DNA from: Pseudomonas anguilliseptica
GTDB taxonomy: Bacteria; Pseudomonadota; Gammaproteobacteria; Pseudomonadales; Pseudomonadaceae
Length of the DNA stretch: 64,000 bases
Direction: 5' to 3'
Assembly: GCF_021375795.1 (NCBI RefSeq)
Contig: NZ_JAEIOI010000002.1
Location: 558,001-622,000, forward strand
Numbering within the stretch: the first letter of the stretch is position 1; each line of letters begins with the position of its first letter. Shown here piece by piece: positions 8,572 to 18,744 of this stretch. The position numbers and the translations under genes were made by a program. Under the pieces are notes generated by a model, which had not been told where the DNA came from, searched no databases, and worked only from the letters and a program-made list of their open reading frames with translations.

Positions 8572-9072
8572 TCAGGGCTTATTCGGGGTCAGCTTGGCAG
8601 TCATCTCTGCCAGCAACTGGTTGACCTTGGGCACTGCCGCTTCCAGCTTGCCCTGAGTCAGTTGTGCCGATTGCGCGGTGAGCGTCGGCATCTTTTCGAG
8701 AACCTTCTTACCCAGCGGCGACTCGTAGAAACGAATCAGCTCTTTCATTTCCTGTTCGTTGAAGTTGCTGGTGTAGAGCTTGACCATGTCCGGCTTGAGC
8801 TTGTCCCAACCCACAGCCTGCTCCAGGGCCGTGTTGGCCTGGGCCTGATAGGTTTCCAGCACCGCCTTCTCGCTTTGCGGCGCATTACTCTCGGCAAAAC
8901 GCTGGGCAAACATCTGCTGCACCTGGGCATACACCGGCACAGCGAGCTTGTCGGCACGAGCCAGTATCAGAAAACGCTCGGCATCAGCAGCATGGCTCTT
9001 GGCATCGGCGAGCACCTGAGCACTACCGCACGTCAGTATTAGGGCAGCGCAAAAGGCAGGTAAACGTGACAT
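8572..9072 (-). CDS. DUF2059 secreted protein
   Basis: A 166-residue protein with a cleavable signal peptide (about 22 residues, ending near VLADA). The mature part is the all-helical DUF2059 fold, seen in the end region EQEMKELIRFYESPLGKKVLEKMP, which is the most conserved part of that family. It acts in the periplasm or at the cell surface; its biochemical role is unknown. AGGAG lies 6 bases upstream of the ATG. The gene sits immediately before bolA, with only 12 bases between this stop and the preferred bolA start, so the two are cotranscribed. Confidence 0.88.
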   Translation of the reverse strand: MSRLPAFCAALILTCGSAQVLADAKSHAADAERFLILARADKLAVPVYAQVQQMFAQRFAESNAPQSEKAVLETYQAQANTALEQAVGWDKLKPDMVKLYTSNFNEQEMKELIRFYESPLGKKVLEKMPTLTAQSAQLTQGKLEAAVPKVNQLLAEMTAKLTPNKP

Positions 9073-9334
9073 GTACTACTCCTGAACAGAGAAAGAGTCG
9101 TGTTTGACTCAGTTGGTGGCATTTTGTGCCCAAGCACGGTTGCGACTCAAGCGTGCACAGCGCGCTCGCTAAATCGCGCTACAACTGTGCACTGGCGCAC
9201 AGCCTGCTTAAAGGTCAAAATGCCAGCAATTGCCGAGCAGAAGCGTGCCTGTGCATGCTCATGGCATTACACATTTCTGTTTAAGTGTGCCGACGCACGA
9301 ACTGCGCGGCCCTCGCACACACATGGACGTGCTG

Positions 9335-10345
9335 ATGAACAGTTTCACCCATCCTGATCCTTTTGCTGCTATCGCCCTGTGCGACAGTCACGGTCAGCTC
9401 AACCCCCAGGCCGTCGGCTGGTCGCCCAGACCCATGGTCGATTGCGCCATCCCCGGTCACTTCGGTCGACGCAAGCGCTGGAACCACTGGTGCATCACCA
9501 CCCCGCAATGGATGCTCTCCTTCACCCAGGCCGATCTCGACTACCTGGGCTACGCGGCCGCCTACTTCCTTGATCTGCAAAGCGGCCAATCCGTCGCCTA
9601 CAACCAGTACCGCCTGTTCGCTCGCGGCTGCAACCTGCCAGATCAGCCACAGGCCAGTCACGAATTCAATCACCCGCGCCTGCAACTGCGCGTGTCAGAG
9701 CACACCGGTCGCACCCGCATCACCATCAGCGCCCCGGACATTGGCGGCCAGCCGTTACAGGTAGCTTTGGACATTCAGCGCCCGGCGCACCTGGATTCGG
9801 TCAACCTGGTCGCACCGCTCGGCCCACAGAGTTTCCATGCCACCAGCCGCCAATTGGGCCTACCCTGCAGCGGCAGCGTGCAACTGGGCAAACAACAATA
9901 CAGCTGCGTGGCCGGGCAAAGCTTTGCCTCACTGGATTTCGGCCGAGGCGTCTGGCCGCTCAACAGCCACTGGACCCGCGCGGCTTTTGCAGCTCCAGGT
10001 GGCATTGCCGGCAACTTCGGCGCTGGCTGGACCGATTGTAGCGGCCTCTCCGAAAACACCCTGTGGTTTGGCGGCGAGCTACAACACCTGGACAGCCCCA
10101 TCACCATCACCCAGGCACCGCATAATCCGCTGGCGCCCTGGCAACTGCGCAGCCCGGATGATGCCGTGCAATTGACCTTCACCCCGCGCCAGCGTCACCG
10201 TGCCTACCGCCGGCTTGGGCCGTTCTTTGCAGACACGCAGCAGTGGTTCGGGCATTTCGATGGGGTTTTGCGTGGCCCGGAAGGTGAACGCGTACCGGTC
10301 AACAACGCCCTCGGCTGGCTCGGTGAAACCCACGCGCGTTGGTAG
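9335..10345 (+). CDS. DUF2804 family protein
   Basis: The product has 336 residues and matches the DUF2804 family by its Trp-rich conserved blocks: GRRKRWNHWCITTP, SLDFGRGVWPLNSHWTRA, NFGAGWTDCSGLSENTLWFGG and RAYRRLGPFFADTQQWFGHFDG. The fold resembles lipocalin/carotenoid-related beta barrels, but no activity is established. The ATG at 9335 has GGA 7 bases upstream; an ATG at 9323 is an alternative that adds four residues. It lies divergent from the DUF2059-bolA operon. Confidence 0.85.
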   Translation: MNSFTHPDPFAAIALCDSHGQLNPQAVGWSPRPMVDCAIPGHFGRRKRWNHWCITTPQWMLSFTQADLDYLGYAAAYFLDLQSGQSVAYNQYRLFARGCNLPDQPQASHEFNHPRLQLRVSEHTGRTRITISAPDIGGQPLQVALDIQRPAHLDSVNLVAPLGPQSFHATSRQLGLPCSGSVQLGKQQYSCVAGQSFASLDFGRGVWPLNSHWTRAAFAAPGGIAGNFGAGWTDCSGLSENTLWFGGELQHLDSPITITQAPHNPLAPWQLRSPDDAVQLTFTPRQRHRAYRRLGPFFADTQQWFGHFDGVLRGPEGERVPVNNALGWLGETHARW

Positions 10346-10463
10346 TTACGCCTCAAGTTGAACCTCTGCCGCCCTATCGCGACCTAAGCTCACATACGCC
10401 CAGGTGAGTTACTGCTTGCCTGGTATGCCATCTGCTGCGCCCGCAGCTATCAGGAGAGCCGCC

Positions 10464-11858
10464 ATGAGCCGCATTGAGACCGACAGCCTGGGCCCGATCG
10501 ACGTCCCTGATGACGCTTACTGGGGCGCCCAGACCCAGCGTTCCCTGATCAACTTCGCCATCGGCCAGGAACGTATGCCTTTGGCGGTGGTGCATGCCCT
10601 GGCGCTGATCAAGAAAGCCGCCGCGCGGGTCAATCAACGTATCGGAGCGCTGCCACCCGATCTGGCCCGGCTGATCGAGCAAGCCGCCAACGAGGTGCTG
10701 GCTGGTCAGCATGACGAGCAGTTTCCCCTAGTGGTGTGGCAAACCGGCAGCGGCACGCAAAGCAACATGAACGTCAACGAAGTGATTGCCGGACGGGCCA
10801 ATGAACTGGCAGGCAATGGCCGTGGCGGCAAGACGCCGGTGCACCCCAACGACCATGTCAATCGCGCGCAAAGCTCCAACGACAGCTTCCCCACGGCCAT
10901 GCACATCGCCACCGCGCAGGCCGTACACCAGCAGCTGCTGCCTGCCCTGCGCGAGCTACGTGAGGGGCTGCTGGAACAGGCCGAACGGCATGCGCGACTG
11001 GTCAAGACCGGGCGCACCCATATGATGGACGCCACACCAATGACCTTCGGCCAGGAGCTGTCGGCCTTTGTCGCCCAACTGGGTTATGCCGAACGCGCCA
11101 TCCAGGCTGCACTGCCAGCCGTCTGCGAACTGGCACAAGGCGGTACAGCGGTAGGCACCGGGCTGAATTCACCGCTGGGCTTCGCCGAAGCCATGGCCGC
11201 CGAACTGGCTGCTCTGAGTGGCCTGCCGCTGGTCAGCGCACCGAACAAGTTTGCCGCACTGGCCGGCCACGAGCCACTGGTGGCGCTATCGGGCGCCTTG
11301 AAAACCCTGGCAGTGACACTTATGAAACTGGCTAACGATCTGCGTTTACTGGGCTCCGGCCCGCGCGCCGGCTTTGCCGAGGTGCGTTTGCCGGCCAATG
11401 AGCCAGGCAGTTCGATCATGCCGGGCAAGGTCAACCCCACTCAATGCGAGGCGCTGTCGATGCTGGCCTGCCAGGTGCTGGGTAACGACAGCACGATTGC
11501 CTTTGCCGCGAGCCAGGGCCACCTGCAGCTCAACGTGTTCAAGCCGGTGATCATTCATAACCTGTTGCAGTCGATACGCTTGCTCGCCGACGGCTGCCAT
11601 AACTTCCAGCAGCACTGCGTCGCGGGCCTGCAGCCCGACGCGGCGAAAATGGCCGAACACCTGGAACGTGGCTTGATGCTGGTGACTGCGCTAAACCCGC
11701 ATATCGGTTACGACAAGGCCGCGCAAATCGCCAAGCAGGCCTATCAGGATGGCACCACCCTACGCGAAGCGGCGCTGCAGCTGGGCTACCTGAGCAATGA
11801 ACAATTCGACGCCTGGGTGCGTCCTGAAAATATGCTGGAGGCAGGTCAACATGAGTGA
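10464..11858 (+). CDS. fumC: Fumarate hydratase class II
   Basis: A 464-residue cytoplasmic TCA-cycle enzyme that interconverts fumarate and malate without an iron-sulfur cluster. The superfamily signature [10 protein letters not shown] is at residues 315-324. The substrate-site motifs [20 protein letters not shown] and [10 protein letters not shown] (His186) are all present. The ATG at 10464 follows AGGAGAG. The next gene overlaps its end by 8 bases, so the pair is cotranscribed. The absence of a neighbouring sodA suggests this is not the iron-starvation fumC operon known from P. aeruginosa. Confidence 0.96.
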   Translation: MSRIETDSLGPIDVPDDAYWGAQTQRSLINFAIGQERMPLAVVHALALIKKAAARVNQRIGALPPDLARLIEQAANEVLAGQHDEQFPLVVWQTGSGTQSNMNVNEVIAGRANELAGNGRGGKTPVHPNDHVNRAQSSNDSFPTAMHIATAQAVHQQLLPALRELREGLLEQAERHARLVKTGRTHMMDATPMTFGQELSAFVAQLGYAERAIQAALPAVCELAQGGTAVGTGLNSPLGFAEAMAAELAALSGLPLVSAPNKFAALAGHEPLVALSGALKTLAVTLMKLANDLRLLGSGPRAGFAEVRLPANEPGSSIMPGKVNPTQCEALSMLACQVLGNDSTIAFAASQGHLQLNVFKPVIIHNLLQSIRLLADGCHNFQQHCVAGLQPDAAKMAEHLERGLMLVTALNPHIGYDKAAQIAKQAYQDGTTLREAALQLGYLSNEQFDAWVRPENMLEAGQHE

Positions 11859-12471
11859 AGCGGCAAAAAGCGGTGCGACGCCTTTGGAGGGTGACGGCAA
11901 ACGCATCCTGATGATCCTCGGCACGCCGAAAGGCAACAGCTTCTGCCATGCCCTCGGTGAAGCTTATGCCCAAGGGGCGCGCAGCAAGGGCCACGTCGTG
12001 CGCCAGTTGAAACTGGGTGAAATGAGCTTTGATCCGGTGCTGCGTGATGGCTACGAGCAGAGCCAACAACTTGAACCCGACCTGCTGGAGGCGCAGCGAC
12101 AGATTCACTGGGCCGAGCACCTGGTATTCGTCTACCCAGTCTGGTGGGGTGGTATTCCTGCCCTGCTCAAGGGCTTCTTCGACCGCACCTTCCTGCCCGG
12201 CTTCGCCTTCAAATACCGCAATCGCTCGCAACTCTGGGACAAGCTGCTGAACGGACGCACGGCAGATCTGCTGGTGACCATGGACACCCCGCCCTGGTAC
12301 TTCCGCTGGATCTACGGCGCGCCCGGGCACCGGCAGATGACTCGCACGATCCTCGGTTTCAGTGGCATCAAGACCCGCCGTCTGGCCGAATTCGCCCCCG
12401 TGCGCCCCTCCTCCGAAGAGCAACGCCAGAGCTGGCTAAAGCGTGCCGAAACGCTGGGCTTACGCGCCTGA
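11851..12471 (+). CDS. Flavodoxin-fold NAD(P)H:quinone oxidoreductase-like protein
   Basis: A 206-residue protein of the NAD(P)H dehydrogenase (quinone)/KefF-MdaB family: N-terminal beta strand and flavin phosphate loop ([17 protein letters not shown]), the [21 protein letters not shown] block that packs on the flavin ring, and a TGxxG-like region. It probably transfers electrons from NAD(P)H to quinones or other acceptors with FAD or FMN. It overlaps fumC by 8 bases (start ATGAGTGA), so it is translationally coupled to it. Confidence 0.85.
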   Translation: MSEAAKSGATPLEGDGKRILMILGTPKGNSFCHALGEAYAQGARSKGHVVRQLKLGEMSFDPVLRDGYEQSQQLEPDLLEAQRQIHWAEHLVFVYPVWWGGIPALLKGFFDRTFLPGFAFKYRNRSQLWDKLLNGRTADLLVTMDTPPWYFRWIYGAPGHRQMTRTILGFSGIKTRRLAEFAPVRPSSEEQRQSWLKRAETLGLRA

Positions 12472-12492
12472 TGCTTGCTCAGTCGTCATGAC

Positions 12493-13455
12493 TTAAACCT
12501 GTACAATCAAGCGCGCCTTGCGGGCGCGCCAGCCGGCCAACAGCGACGGCCCCAGTGCCGTCAGGGCCGAGCCCAACACCACCAGCACCGCACCGCCATA
12601 AGCCAGCCAGTTGATCTGCTCGGGGTGCACATGGTCTGGCCACCAGGTGGCGGCCAAGGCCACCGACGCGAAGGTCACCAACGGCGTAATCGCCAACGCA
12701 GCACTGACCCTTGATGCCTCCCAATGAGCCAACGCCTCGGCAAACGCGCCATACGCCACCAGGGTATTCAGGCAGCAGGCAAACAGCAGCCAGCCTTGCA
12801 GCGGGCTCAGCTCGAACGCCTGCTGCGGATGTGCCCAGGGTGTCAACAGCAGCGCGCAGGCTAGGTAGATCACCATCATCACCTGCAGTGAACTCCACAC
12901 CGTCAGCAGCTGTTTCTGCGCCAAGCCATAAAAGGCCCAGACAAACGCCGCCAGCAGCACGATCAACACCCCGGTGGTGTAGGCCGTCAACGAGGTCAGT
13001 AGCTCATCCAGACGCTGATTGAAAAACAGCGCAAAACCGATCAGCAGCACCAGTAAACCCAGCCCCTGACCGAGGCTGAAGCGCTCACGGAAGATAAAGA
13101 TACTGCTGATCAACAGCAGGATCGGCGCCACCTGAATCACCAGCTGTGTCGTGCCGGGACTGAGCAGATTGAGCCCCGCCAGGTAAAGCACATAGTTGGC
13201 AGTCAACCCGGCTATCGCCAGCAGCAACAGCCAGGCACCCTTCTTGCCCAATGGACGGAATGCCGGCAGACGCTTACTGGCCGCCAGGTAAGCGAGCAGG
13301 ATGGAGCCGGAAACCAGCAGGCGATACCAAGTCACCGTGACCGGATCCATCACCTGCAGCACTTCCTTGAGCTTGATTGGCAACACGCCCCATAACACCG
13401 CCGTCAACAGTGCCAGGAACAACCCATACAGCCAGCGACCTGAAGAAATATGCAT
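12493..13455 (-). CDS. EamA/DMT-family inner-membrane exporter (RarD-like)
   Basis: A 320-residue polytopic protein with about ten hydrophobic helices in two EamA repeats. The N-terminal region (LTAVLWGVLPIKLKEV, DPVTVTWYRLLVSGS) and the second-half LNTLVAYGAFAEALAHWEASRVSAAL are typical of drug/metabolite transporters. The substrate is unknown. The ATG at 13455 has GAGGCGG upstream; an in-frame ATG further up gives a hydrophilic leader and is less likely. It converges on the oxidoreductase gene with only 21 bases between stops and no visible terminator. A 12 bp palindrome, TTGCAGCTGCAA (13498-13509), lies upstream of the start. Confidence 0.88.
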   Translation of the reverse strand: MHISSGRWLYGLFLALLTAVLWGVLPIKLKEVLQVMDPVTVTWYRLLVSGSILLAYLAASKRLPAFRPLGKKGAWLLLLAIAGLTANYVLYLAGLNLLSPGTTQLVIQVAPILLLISSIFIFRERFSLGQGLGLLVLLIGFALFFNQRLDELLTSLTAYTTGVLIVLLAAFVWAFYGLAQKQLLTVWSSLQVMMVIYLACALLLTPWAHPQQAFELSPLQGWLLFACCLNTLVAYGAFAEALAHWEASRVSAALAITPLVTFASVALAATWWPDHVHPEQINWLAYGGAVLVVLGSALTALGPSLLAGWRARKARLIVQV

Positions 13456-13745
13456 AACCGCCTCTAAACCTAGCGCTACACCCTCACCTGATACAGGTTG
13501 CAGCTGCAAACAGGCATTCTAGGCCGCTTCCCGGAACCAACACAGCCACAGCCAGGCAGCGCTATACCGTACAACTGTACTGATGGCCGCACAGCATCAA
13601 GTCAGCCTTATGGCGTCAAAAAATATGAAAACCGGAGAAACCACGCCGAATTTCGCTAAAAACGACCATTTGTCGTTAAATTCAGCAGCCAGAAAAACGC
13701 CGTTTAGACTGACTTTCAGCAGCTCATTTTGCGGGAGGTTCAACT

Positions 13746-13955
13746 ATGTTCGGTCAACGCACTATCGATCACAGCCCTGGCACCCATTACCGCAGTGAAC
13801 GCGTCAGCGCGGTCAACGGCCAGTACTTCTTCTCCACCCGTGAGGGTACGCTGGAAGGCCCCTATTTCAACCGAACGGATGCCGAACGCGAGATTGCCTT
13901 CTACATCCGCCGAATGATCCAGGCCAACGAAATCATCGAAAGCCGCGCCTTCTGA
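13746..13955 (+). CDS. DUF6316-like small protein (69 aa)
   Basis: A small soluble protein with a clear ribosome site (GGGAGG) upstream of the ATG and its own terminator, so the gene is convincing despite its size. It resembles small Pseudomonas proteins grouped as DUF6316: FRS/YRSERVSAVNGQYFF, STREGTLEGPYF and a C-terminal helix AEREIAFYIRRMIQAN. The beta-rich first half followed by a helix could bind nucleic acid or a partner protein, but no function is known. The ~290 bases upstream are AT-richer than their neighbours and carry an inverted repeat AACGAC/GTCGTT (13661-13666, 13672-13677). The family name is from memory. Confidence 0.75.
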   Translation: MFGQRTIDHSPGTHYRSERVSAVNGQYFFSTREGTLEGPYFNRTDAEREIAFYIRRMIQANEIIESRAF

Positions 13956-13972
13956 ACGCAAAGACCAGCCAT

Positions 13973-14003
13973 TAAAAAACCGCGACATGTCGCGGTTTTT
14001 TAA
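13973..14003. terminator. Bidirectional intrinsic terminator
   Basis: The self-complementary core CCGCGACATGTCGCGG (13980-13995) is flanked by an A-run and a T-run. It serves the DUF6316-like gene on plus and the thiolase gene converging on minus. Confidence 0.9.
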
Positions 14004-14018
14004 TTTAGCGCGGGACGA

Positions 14019-15203
14019 TTAGCGCACCGCTTCAAACAGCCCGGTTGCGCCCATGCCGCCCCCCACACACATGGTGACGATGCCATAACGCAGCTTGCGC
14101 CGTTGCAGCTCACGCACCAAGTGGCCGACCTGGCGCGAACCGGTCATGCCGAACGGGTGGCCGATGGAAATCGAACCGCCATTGACGTTGTACTTTTCGT
14201 TGTCGATTTCCAAGCGGTCGCGGGCATACAGGCACTGCGAAGCAAAGGCTTCGTTCAACTCCCACAGGTCGATATCGGCAACGCTCAGGCCTTTGGCCTT
14301 GAGCAGCTTGGGCACCGAGAACACCGGACCAATACCCATTTCATCCGGCTCACAGCCAGCGGCGACAAAACCCCGGAAGAAGGCCAGCGGCTTGAGGCCC
14401 AGTTCGATGGCTTTTTCCAGACTCATCACCAGGGTCATCGAGGCGCCGTCAGACAGCTGCGAAGCATTGCCAGCGGTGACCGAACCGTCGTCGGCAAACA
14501 CCGGCTTGAGCGCCGCCAGGCTTTCCAGGGTGGTGTCGGCACGGTTGCAGTCGTCATGGCCGACCACGCCGTCAACGATGCGCTTCTCGCCCGTGGCCTT
14601 GTCTTCAACCTGATACTTGACGTTCATCGGCACGATTTCATCGTCAAACAAGCCTTCGGCCTGGGCCCGCGCGGTGCGCTGCTGGCTCTGCAGGGCATAA
14701 GCATCCTGGGCTTCGCGGCTGACGTTGTAACGACGCGCAACGATCTCTGCGGTCTGGCCCATGGGGTAGTAGATACCCGGCAGGTCTTTCTGCAGCACCG
14801 GGTTGAACAGGTTCTGCGTGTTCATGCTTTTCAGGGTCATGGTGATCGACTCGACGCCGCCCGCCACAATCACATCGCTGCAGCCCGATGCCACCTGGTT
14901 GGCAGCAATCGCAATGGCCTGCAGGCCCGAGGAGCAGAAACGGTTGAGGGTCATGCCCGCGACGTTGGTGCCCAGACCGGATAGCACAGCCACGTTGCGG
15001 CCAATGTTCATGCCCTGGGCACCTTCGTTGGAGCCAGCACCAACGATGCAGTCATCCACCAGCGCCGGGTCGATACCGGTGCGTGCCAGCAGGGCATTGA
15101 CGCAATGGGCCGCCATGTCGTCTGGACGGGTCAGATTGAACTTGCCACGGAAGGACTTGGCCAAACCAGTCCGTACGCTGTCAACGATCACCACTTCACG
15201 CAT
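14019..15203 (-). CDS. Acetyl-CoA C-acyltransferase (thiolase)
   Basis: A 394-residue thiolase that cleaves 3-ketoacyl-CoA or condenses acyl-CoAs. The catalytic set is intact: Cys90 (NRFCSSGLQA), His349 (SISIGHPFGMTGSR) and Cys379 (MCVGGGMGATG). The ATG at 15203 follows GAGG; an in-frame ATG four codons up is too close to that site. It has no hydratase/dehydrogenase partner next to it, so whether it serves beta-oxidation or another degradative route cannot be told. Same orientation as the PPK2 gene but separated by 111 bases. Confidence 0.93.
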   Translation of the reverse strand: MREVVIVDSVRTGLAKSFRGKFNLTRPDDMAAHCVNALLARTGIDPALVDDCIVGAGSNEGAQGMNIGRNVAVLSGLGTNVAGMTLNRFCSSGLQAIAIAANQVASGCSDVIVAGGVESITMTLKSMNTQNLFNPVLQKDLPGIYYPMGQTAEIVARRYNVSREAQDAYALQSQQRTARAQAEGLFDDEIVPMNVKYQVEDKATGEKRIVDGVVGHDDCNRADTTLESLAALKPVFADDGSVTAGNASQLSDGASMTLVMSLEKAIELGLKPLAFFRGFVAAGCEPDEMGIGPVFSVPKLLKAKGLSVADIDLWELNEAFASQCLYARDRLEIDNEKYNVNGGSISIGHPFGMTGSRQVGHLVRELQRRKLRYGIVTMCVGGGMGATGLFEAVR

Positions 15204-15314
15204 GCCGCACCTCATTGCTATTGGGGTTGAAGATAGACCGAGAATAAAGCCAGATAATCTCTATCGGCGACAATCATTCATCAGCCGTATGCGCGACCAT
15301 CCCGCGGCCCGTAT

Positions 15315-16802
15315 TCAGTTTTTGGCAAATGCGGCCTCAAGCGCCTCATTGATGGTGCGCAAGACCTTGATCCGGGCAAAGCGCTTGTCATTGGCCTCCA
15401 CCAGCGTCCAGGGGGCGATCTCGGTGCTGGTGCGGTCGACCATATCGCCCACCGCATCGCGGTACAGCGGCCACTTATCACGGTTGCGCCAGTCTTCTTC
15501 GGTGATCTTAAAGCGTTTAAAGGGGATTTGTTCGCGGGCCTTGAACCGCTCCAACTGGGTCTGCGGATCAATTGCCAGCCAGAACTTCACCAGCACCACG
15601 CCGGCTTCGCTAAGTTGCTCTTCAAAGTCATTGATCTCGCCATAAGCACGTAGCCAGTCGCCGGTGCTGCAAAAGCCCTCGACCCGCTCCACCAGCACCC
15701 GGCCATACCAGGAGCGGTCGAACACAGTGAACTTGCCGCGCGGTGGAATATGCCGCCAGAAGCGCCACAGGTAAGGCTGTGCGCGCTCTTCCTCGGTCGG
15801 TGCAGCAACCGGGACAATGCGGTACTGCCGAGGATCGAGCGCGCCGATCACCCGGCGAATCGCCCCACCCTTGCCTGCCGCGTCATTGCCTTCGAACACT
15901 GCAATCAGCGAGTGGCGGCGCATGCGCTTGTCGCGCATCAGACTGGACAAGCGTGCCTGCTCGATTACCAGTTGCTCGTTGTAGCTGTCCTTGTCCAATG
16001 CCTGGGTCATATCCAGGCTGTCGATCAGCCCACGTTCATCCAGGCTGGAAGTCAGCGGTGCAGCATGCGGATGGGGCACGGGGCGGGTCTTGGCCTTCAG
16101 CGCCGCCTGCAGGCCATCGAGCAGGATGCGACCGACCGTCAGGCTGCGGTAATACTCATCTACGCCCTCCACCACGTACCAAGGCGCGTAATCGCGGCTG
16201 GTGCGGCGCAGTACGCGCTCACCGACGCGCACAAACTTGTCGTAGGTCTTCGACTGCTGCCAGTCCAGCGGGCTGATCCGCCAGCTGTGAAGCGGGTCGT
16301 CGCGCAAGGCCTTGAGGCGCGCCTTCATCTGTTGCTTGGACAGGTGAAACCAGAACTTGAAGATCAGCGTGCCTTCATCGCAGAGCATGCGCTCCAGCCC
16401 CAGGGTGGTGTCGATGGCTTGGTCGAGCACAGCATTTTTGATCCGCCCATGCACCCGCCCCTGCAACATCTGGCTGTACCAGTTACCGAAGAAGATGCCG
16501 ATGCGCCCCTTGGGTGGCAATTGCCGCCAGTAGCGCCAGGCCGGCGGCCGCGCCAGCTCTTCATCGGTCTGCTGATCAAAGGTGTTGACCTGAATCAGCC
16601 GCGCATCCATCCACTCATTGAGCAGCTTGACCGTCTCGCCCTTGCCGGCCCCTTCAATGCCATTGATCAGCACAAGTACGGCAAAACGCCCTTGCTGCTG
16701 CAATTCGTACTGTGCCTCCAGCAGCGCTTCACGCAGTGCTGGGGCCTCGGCCTCGTAGGTTTCTTTATCGATGCTGCGACCGATCTCGGCGGATTCGAAC
16801 AT
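15315..16802 (-). CDS. pap: Two-domain PPK2 enzyme, polyphosphate:AMP phosphotransferase
   Basis: A 495-residue protein made of two PPK2 domains. The first has a Walker A-like GIEGAGKGE (near residue 49), and the second GNDAAGKGG (near 309) with the lid-forming DRSWYGRVLVERVEG. Fused two-domain PPK2 proteins are class II enzymes that phosphorylate AMP to ADP with polyphosphate, the Pap activity known from Acinetobacter and P. aeruginosa. Activity is assigned by architecture and could differ. No polyphosphate kinase 1 or exopolyphosphatase gene is next to it. Confidence 0.9.
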   Translation of the reverse strand: MFESAEIGRSIDKETYEAEAPALREALLEAQYELQQQGRFAVLVLINGIEGAGKGETVKLLNEWMDARLIQVNTFDQQTDEELARPPAWRYWRQLPPKGRIGIFFGNWYSQMLQGRVHGRIKNAVLDQAIDTTLGLERMLCDEGTLIFKFWFHLSKQQMKARLKALRDDPLHSWRISPLDWQQSKTYDKFVRVGERVLRRTSRDYAPWYVVEGVDEYYRSLTVGRILLDGLQAALKAKTRPVPHPHAAPLTSSLDERGLIDSLDMTQALDKDSYNEQLVIEQARLSSLMRDKRMRRHSLIAVFEGNDAAGKGGAIRRVIGALDPRQYRIVPVAAPTEEERAQPYLWRFWRHIPPRGKFTVFDRSWYGRVLVERVEGFCSTGDWLRAYGEINDFEEQLSEAGVVLVKFWLAIDPQTQLERFKAREQIPFKRFKITEEDWRNRDKWPLYRDAVGDMVDRTSTEIAPWTLVEANDKRFARIKVLRTINEALEAAFAKN

Positions 16803-16876
16803 GGGCCCACTCCCTGACAGTATGCGTGGAGCCTAGCGGATCAACAGGGGCTTTGGCCAAGCATTACAGGGCTCAC

Positions 16877-17185
16877 TCAGCGCCGGGTGATCAGCCCTTG
16901 CCTGGCCACCCGCGTCAGCTGACGCACGGTTTCATCCAGTTGCGCAGCCGTTGGTGCCTGGATCACCGCCATATCGAAGTGGTTGCTGGCAAACCGCGCC
17001 AGCGACTCACCATCGTGGACGAAGTTGATCAGAAAGGTTCGCGGCCCCGCCCAGCGTTTGGGCCAACCATCGAGGTAGCGCAGCAGGGTCGGCTGGTGGT
17101 TGCCGCCAAGCAGGATTTTTGGGTTGCGCAGAGTCAGCCCGGATGTGATCGGGGCCAGGCGAATAAGCGGTTGGGGACAGTGCAT
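16877..17185 (-). CDS. Small conserved hypothetical protein (102 aa)
   Basis: I do not recognise this family. The protein is soluble and has no signal peptide: an N-terminal beta-rich part (LTLRNPKILLGGNHQPTLLR), a central FLINFVHDGESLARFASNHFDMAVI, and a C-terminal helix (AAQLDETVRQLTRVARQ). The ATG follows GGAG at 9 bases, and the protein-like residue pattern supports a real gene. It lies upstream of and in line with the PPK2 gene, 74 bases away, so they may share a transcript. The alternating hydrophobic pattern around residues 67-75 resembles a Rossmann-like strand, which is only a guess. Confidence 0.6.
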   Translation of the reverse strand: MHCPQPLIRLAPITSGLTLRNPKILLGGNHQPTLLRYLDGWPKRWAGPRTFLINFVHDGESLARFASNHFDMAVIQAPTAAQLDETVRQLTRVARQGLITRR

Positions 17186-17573
17186 CGATATGTCTCCGCC
17201 TCATTGAGTCCGCTGGGCAGCGGTGAGAGGCGACACCGAACCAGCGCTTTAGCGGAATTTCAAAGCCTCCGAAGAGTGCTTCTCAGGGCGCTGCAATCAG
17301 CAGGTAACCCGGCGCCCCGCAAGTAGCTGTTTAAATCGGCGCATGGGTTGGCATCCTAGAGAAGCACGCGTAAAACTTCAAGGCAGCGACGCGCCCAACC
17401 ACCACCCCAACCTTTGATTGGCCACACCGATAAACCGCCTGCCTGAGACTGAATAAGCAGGTGTAGCGCGATGTCTCAACCTGGCATTTGAGGCCTGCCA
17501 GCAAGGCGTTGCCGTTTCAGCCCGTAACAACCGCCCAGCAGATTGCTGACGGCAGGCGCGCAACCGATCAGGC

Positions 17574-17597
17574 GCAAGGCCCGTGGCAGAGCCTTGC
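17574..17597 (+). promoter_or_regulatory. Inverted repeat upstream of the lipase promoter
   Basis: Perfect 7 bp arms GCAAGGC/GCCTTGC (17574-17580 and 17591-17597) with a 10-base spacer; the arm centres are about 17 bases apart. It sits ~20 bases before the -24 box, closer than typical enhancer sites, so it could be a repressor or accessory site. Role is inference. Confidence 0.4.
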
Positions 17598-17615
17598 CCG
17601 TGCTTTGTGCGAGCC

Positions 17616-17630
17616 TGGCATGCTTTCTGC
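17616..17630 (+). promoter_or_regulatory. Candidate sigma-54 (RpoN) promoter for lipA
   Basis: The sequence TGGCATGCTTTCTGC has GG and GC exactly 10 bases apart, as at -24/-12 promoters. It matches TGGCA well and TTGC with one mismatch. The predicted start near 17642 would leave an 80-base leader before the lipase ATG. Lipase genes of P. aeruginosa and P. alcaligenes are known to be RpoN-dependent, which supports the call. Confidence 0.6.
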
Positions 17631-17705
17631 CATTGCCTTGGGGCTGAAGTACGCGCCACGGGATGGGCGTTTTGGCTGCATGGACTGCCTTGAACTGCCC
17701 GATAA

Positions 17706-18668
<963 letters not shown>

Positions 18669-18674
18669 TGAAAT

Positions 18675-18702
18675 AACCAGGGGCTGCTTGCAGCCCCTGG
18701 TT
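18675..18702 (+). other. Intercistronic hairpin between lipA and the foldase gene
   Basis: Perfect 12 bp stem AACCAGGGGCTG/CAGCCCCTGGTT (18675-18686 and 18691-18702) with loop CTTG. There is no T-run after it, so it may attenuate or protect mRNA ends and so adjust the lipase to foldase ratio, not terminate fully. Confidence 0.6.
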
Positions 18703-18744
18703 CATCTGCGCAACACCCCGCTTGCCATTACCTGAAGACTGCCC

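Noticed and set aside
13498..13509. 12 bp palindrome TTGCAGCTGCAA before the EamA exporter gene
   Set aside because: Noted only in the gene entry: palindromes of this length occur by chance in GC-rich DNA and nothing else supports an operator.
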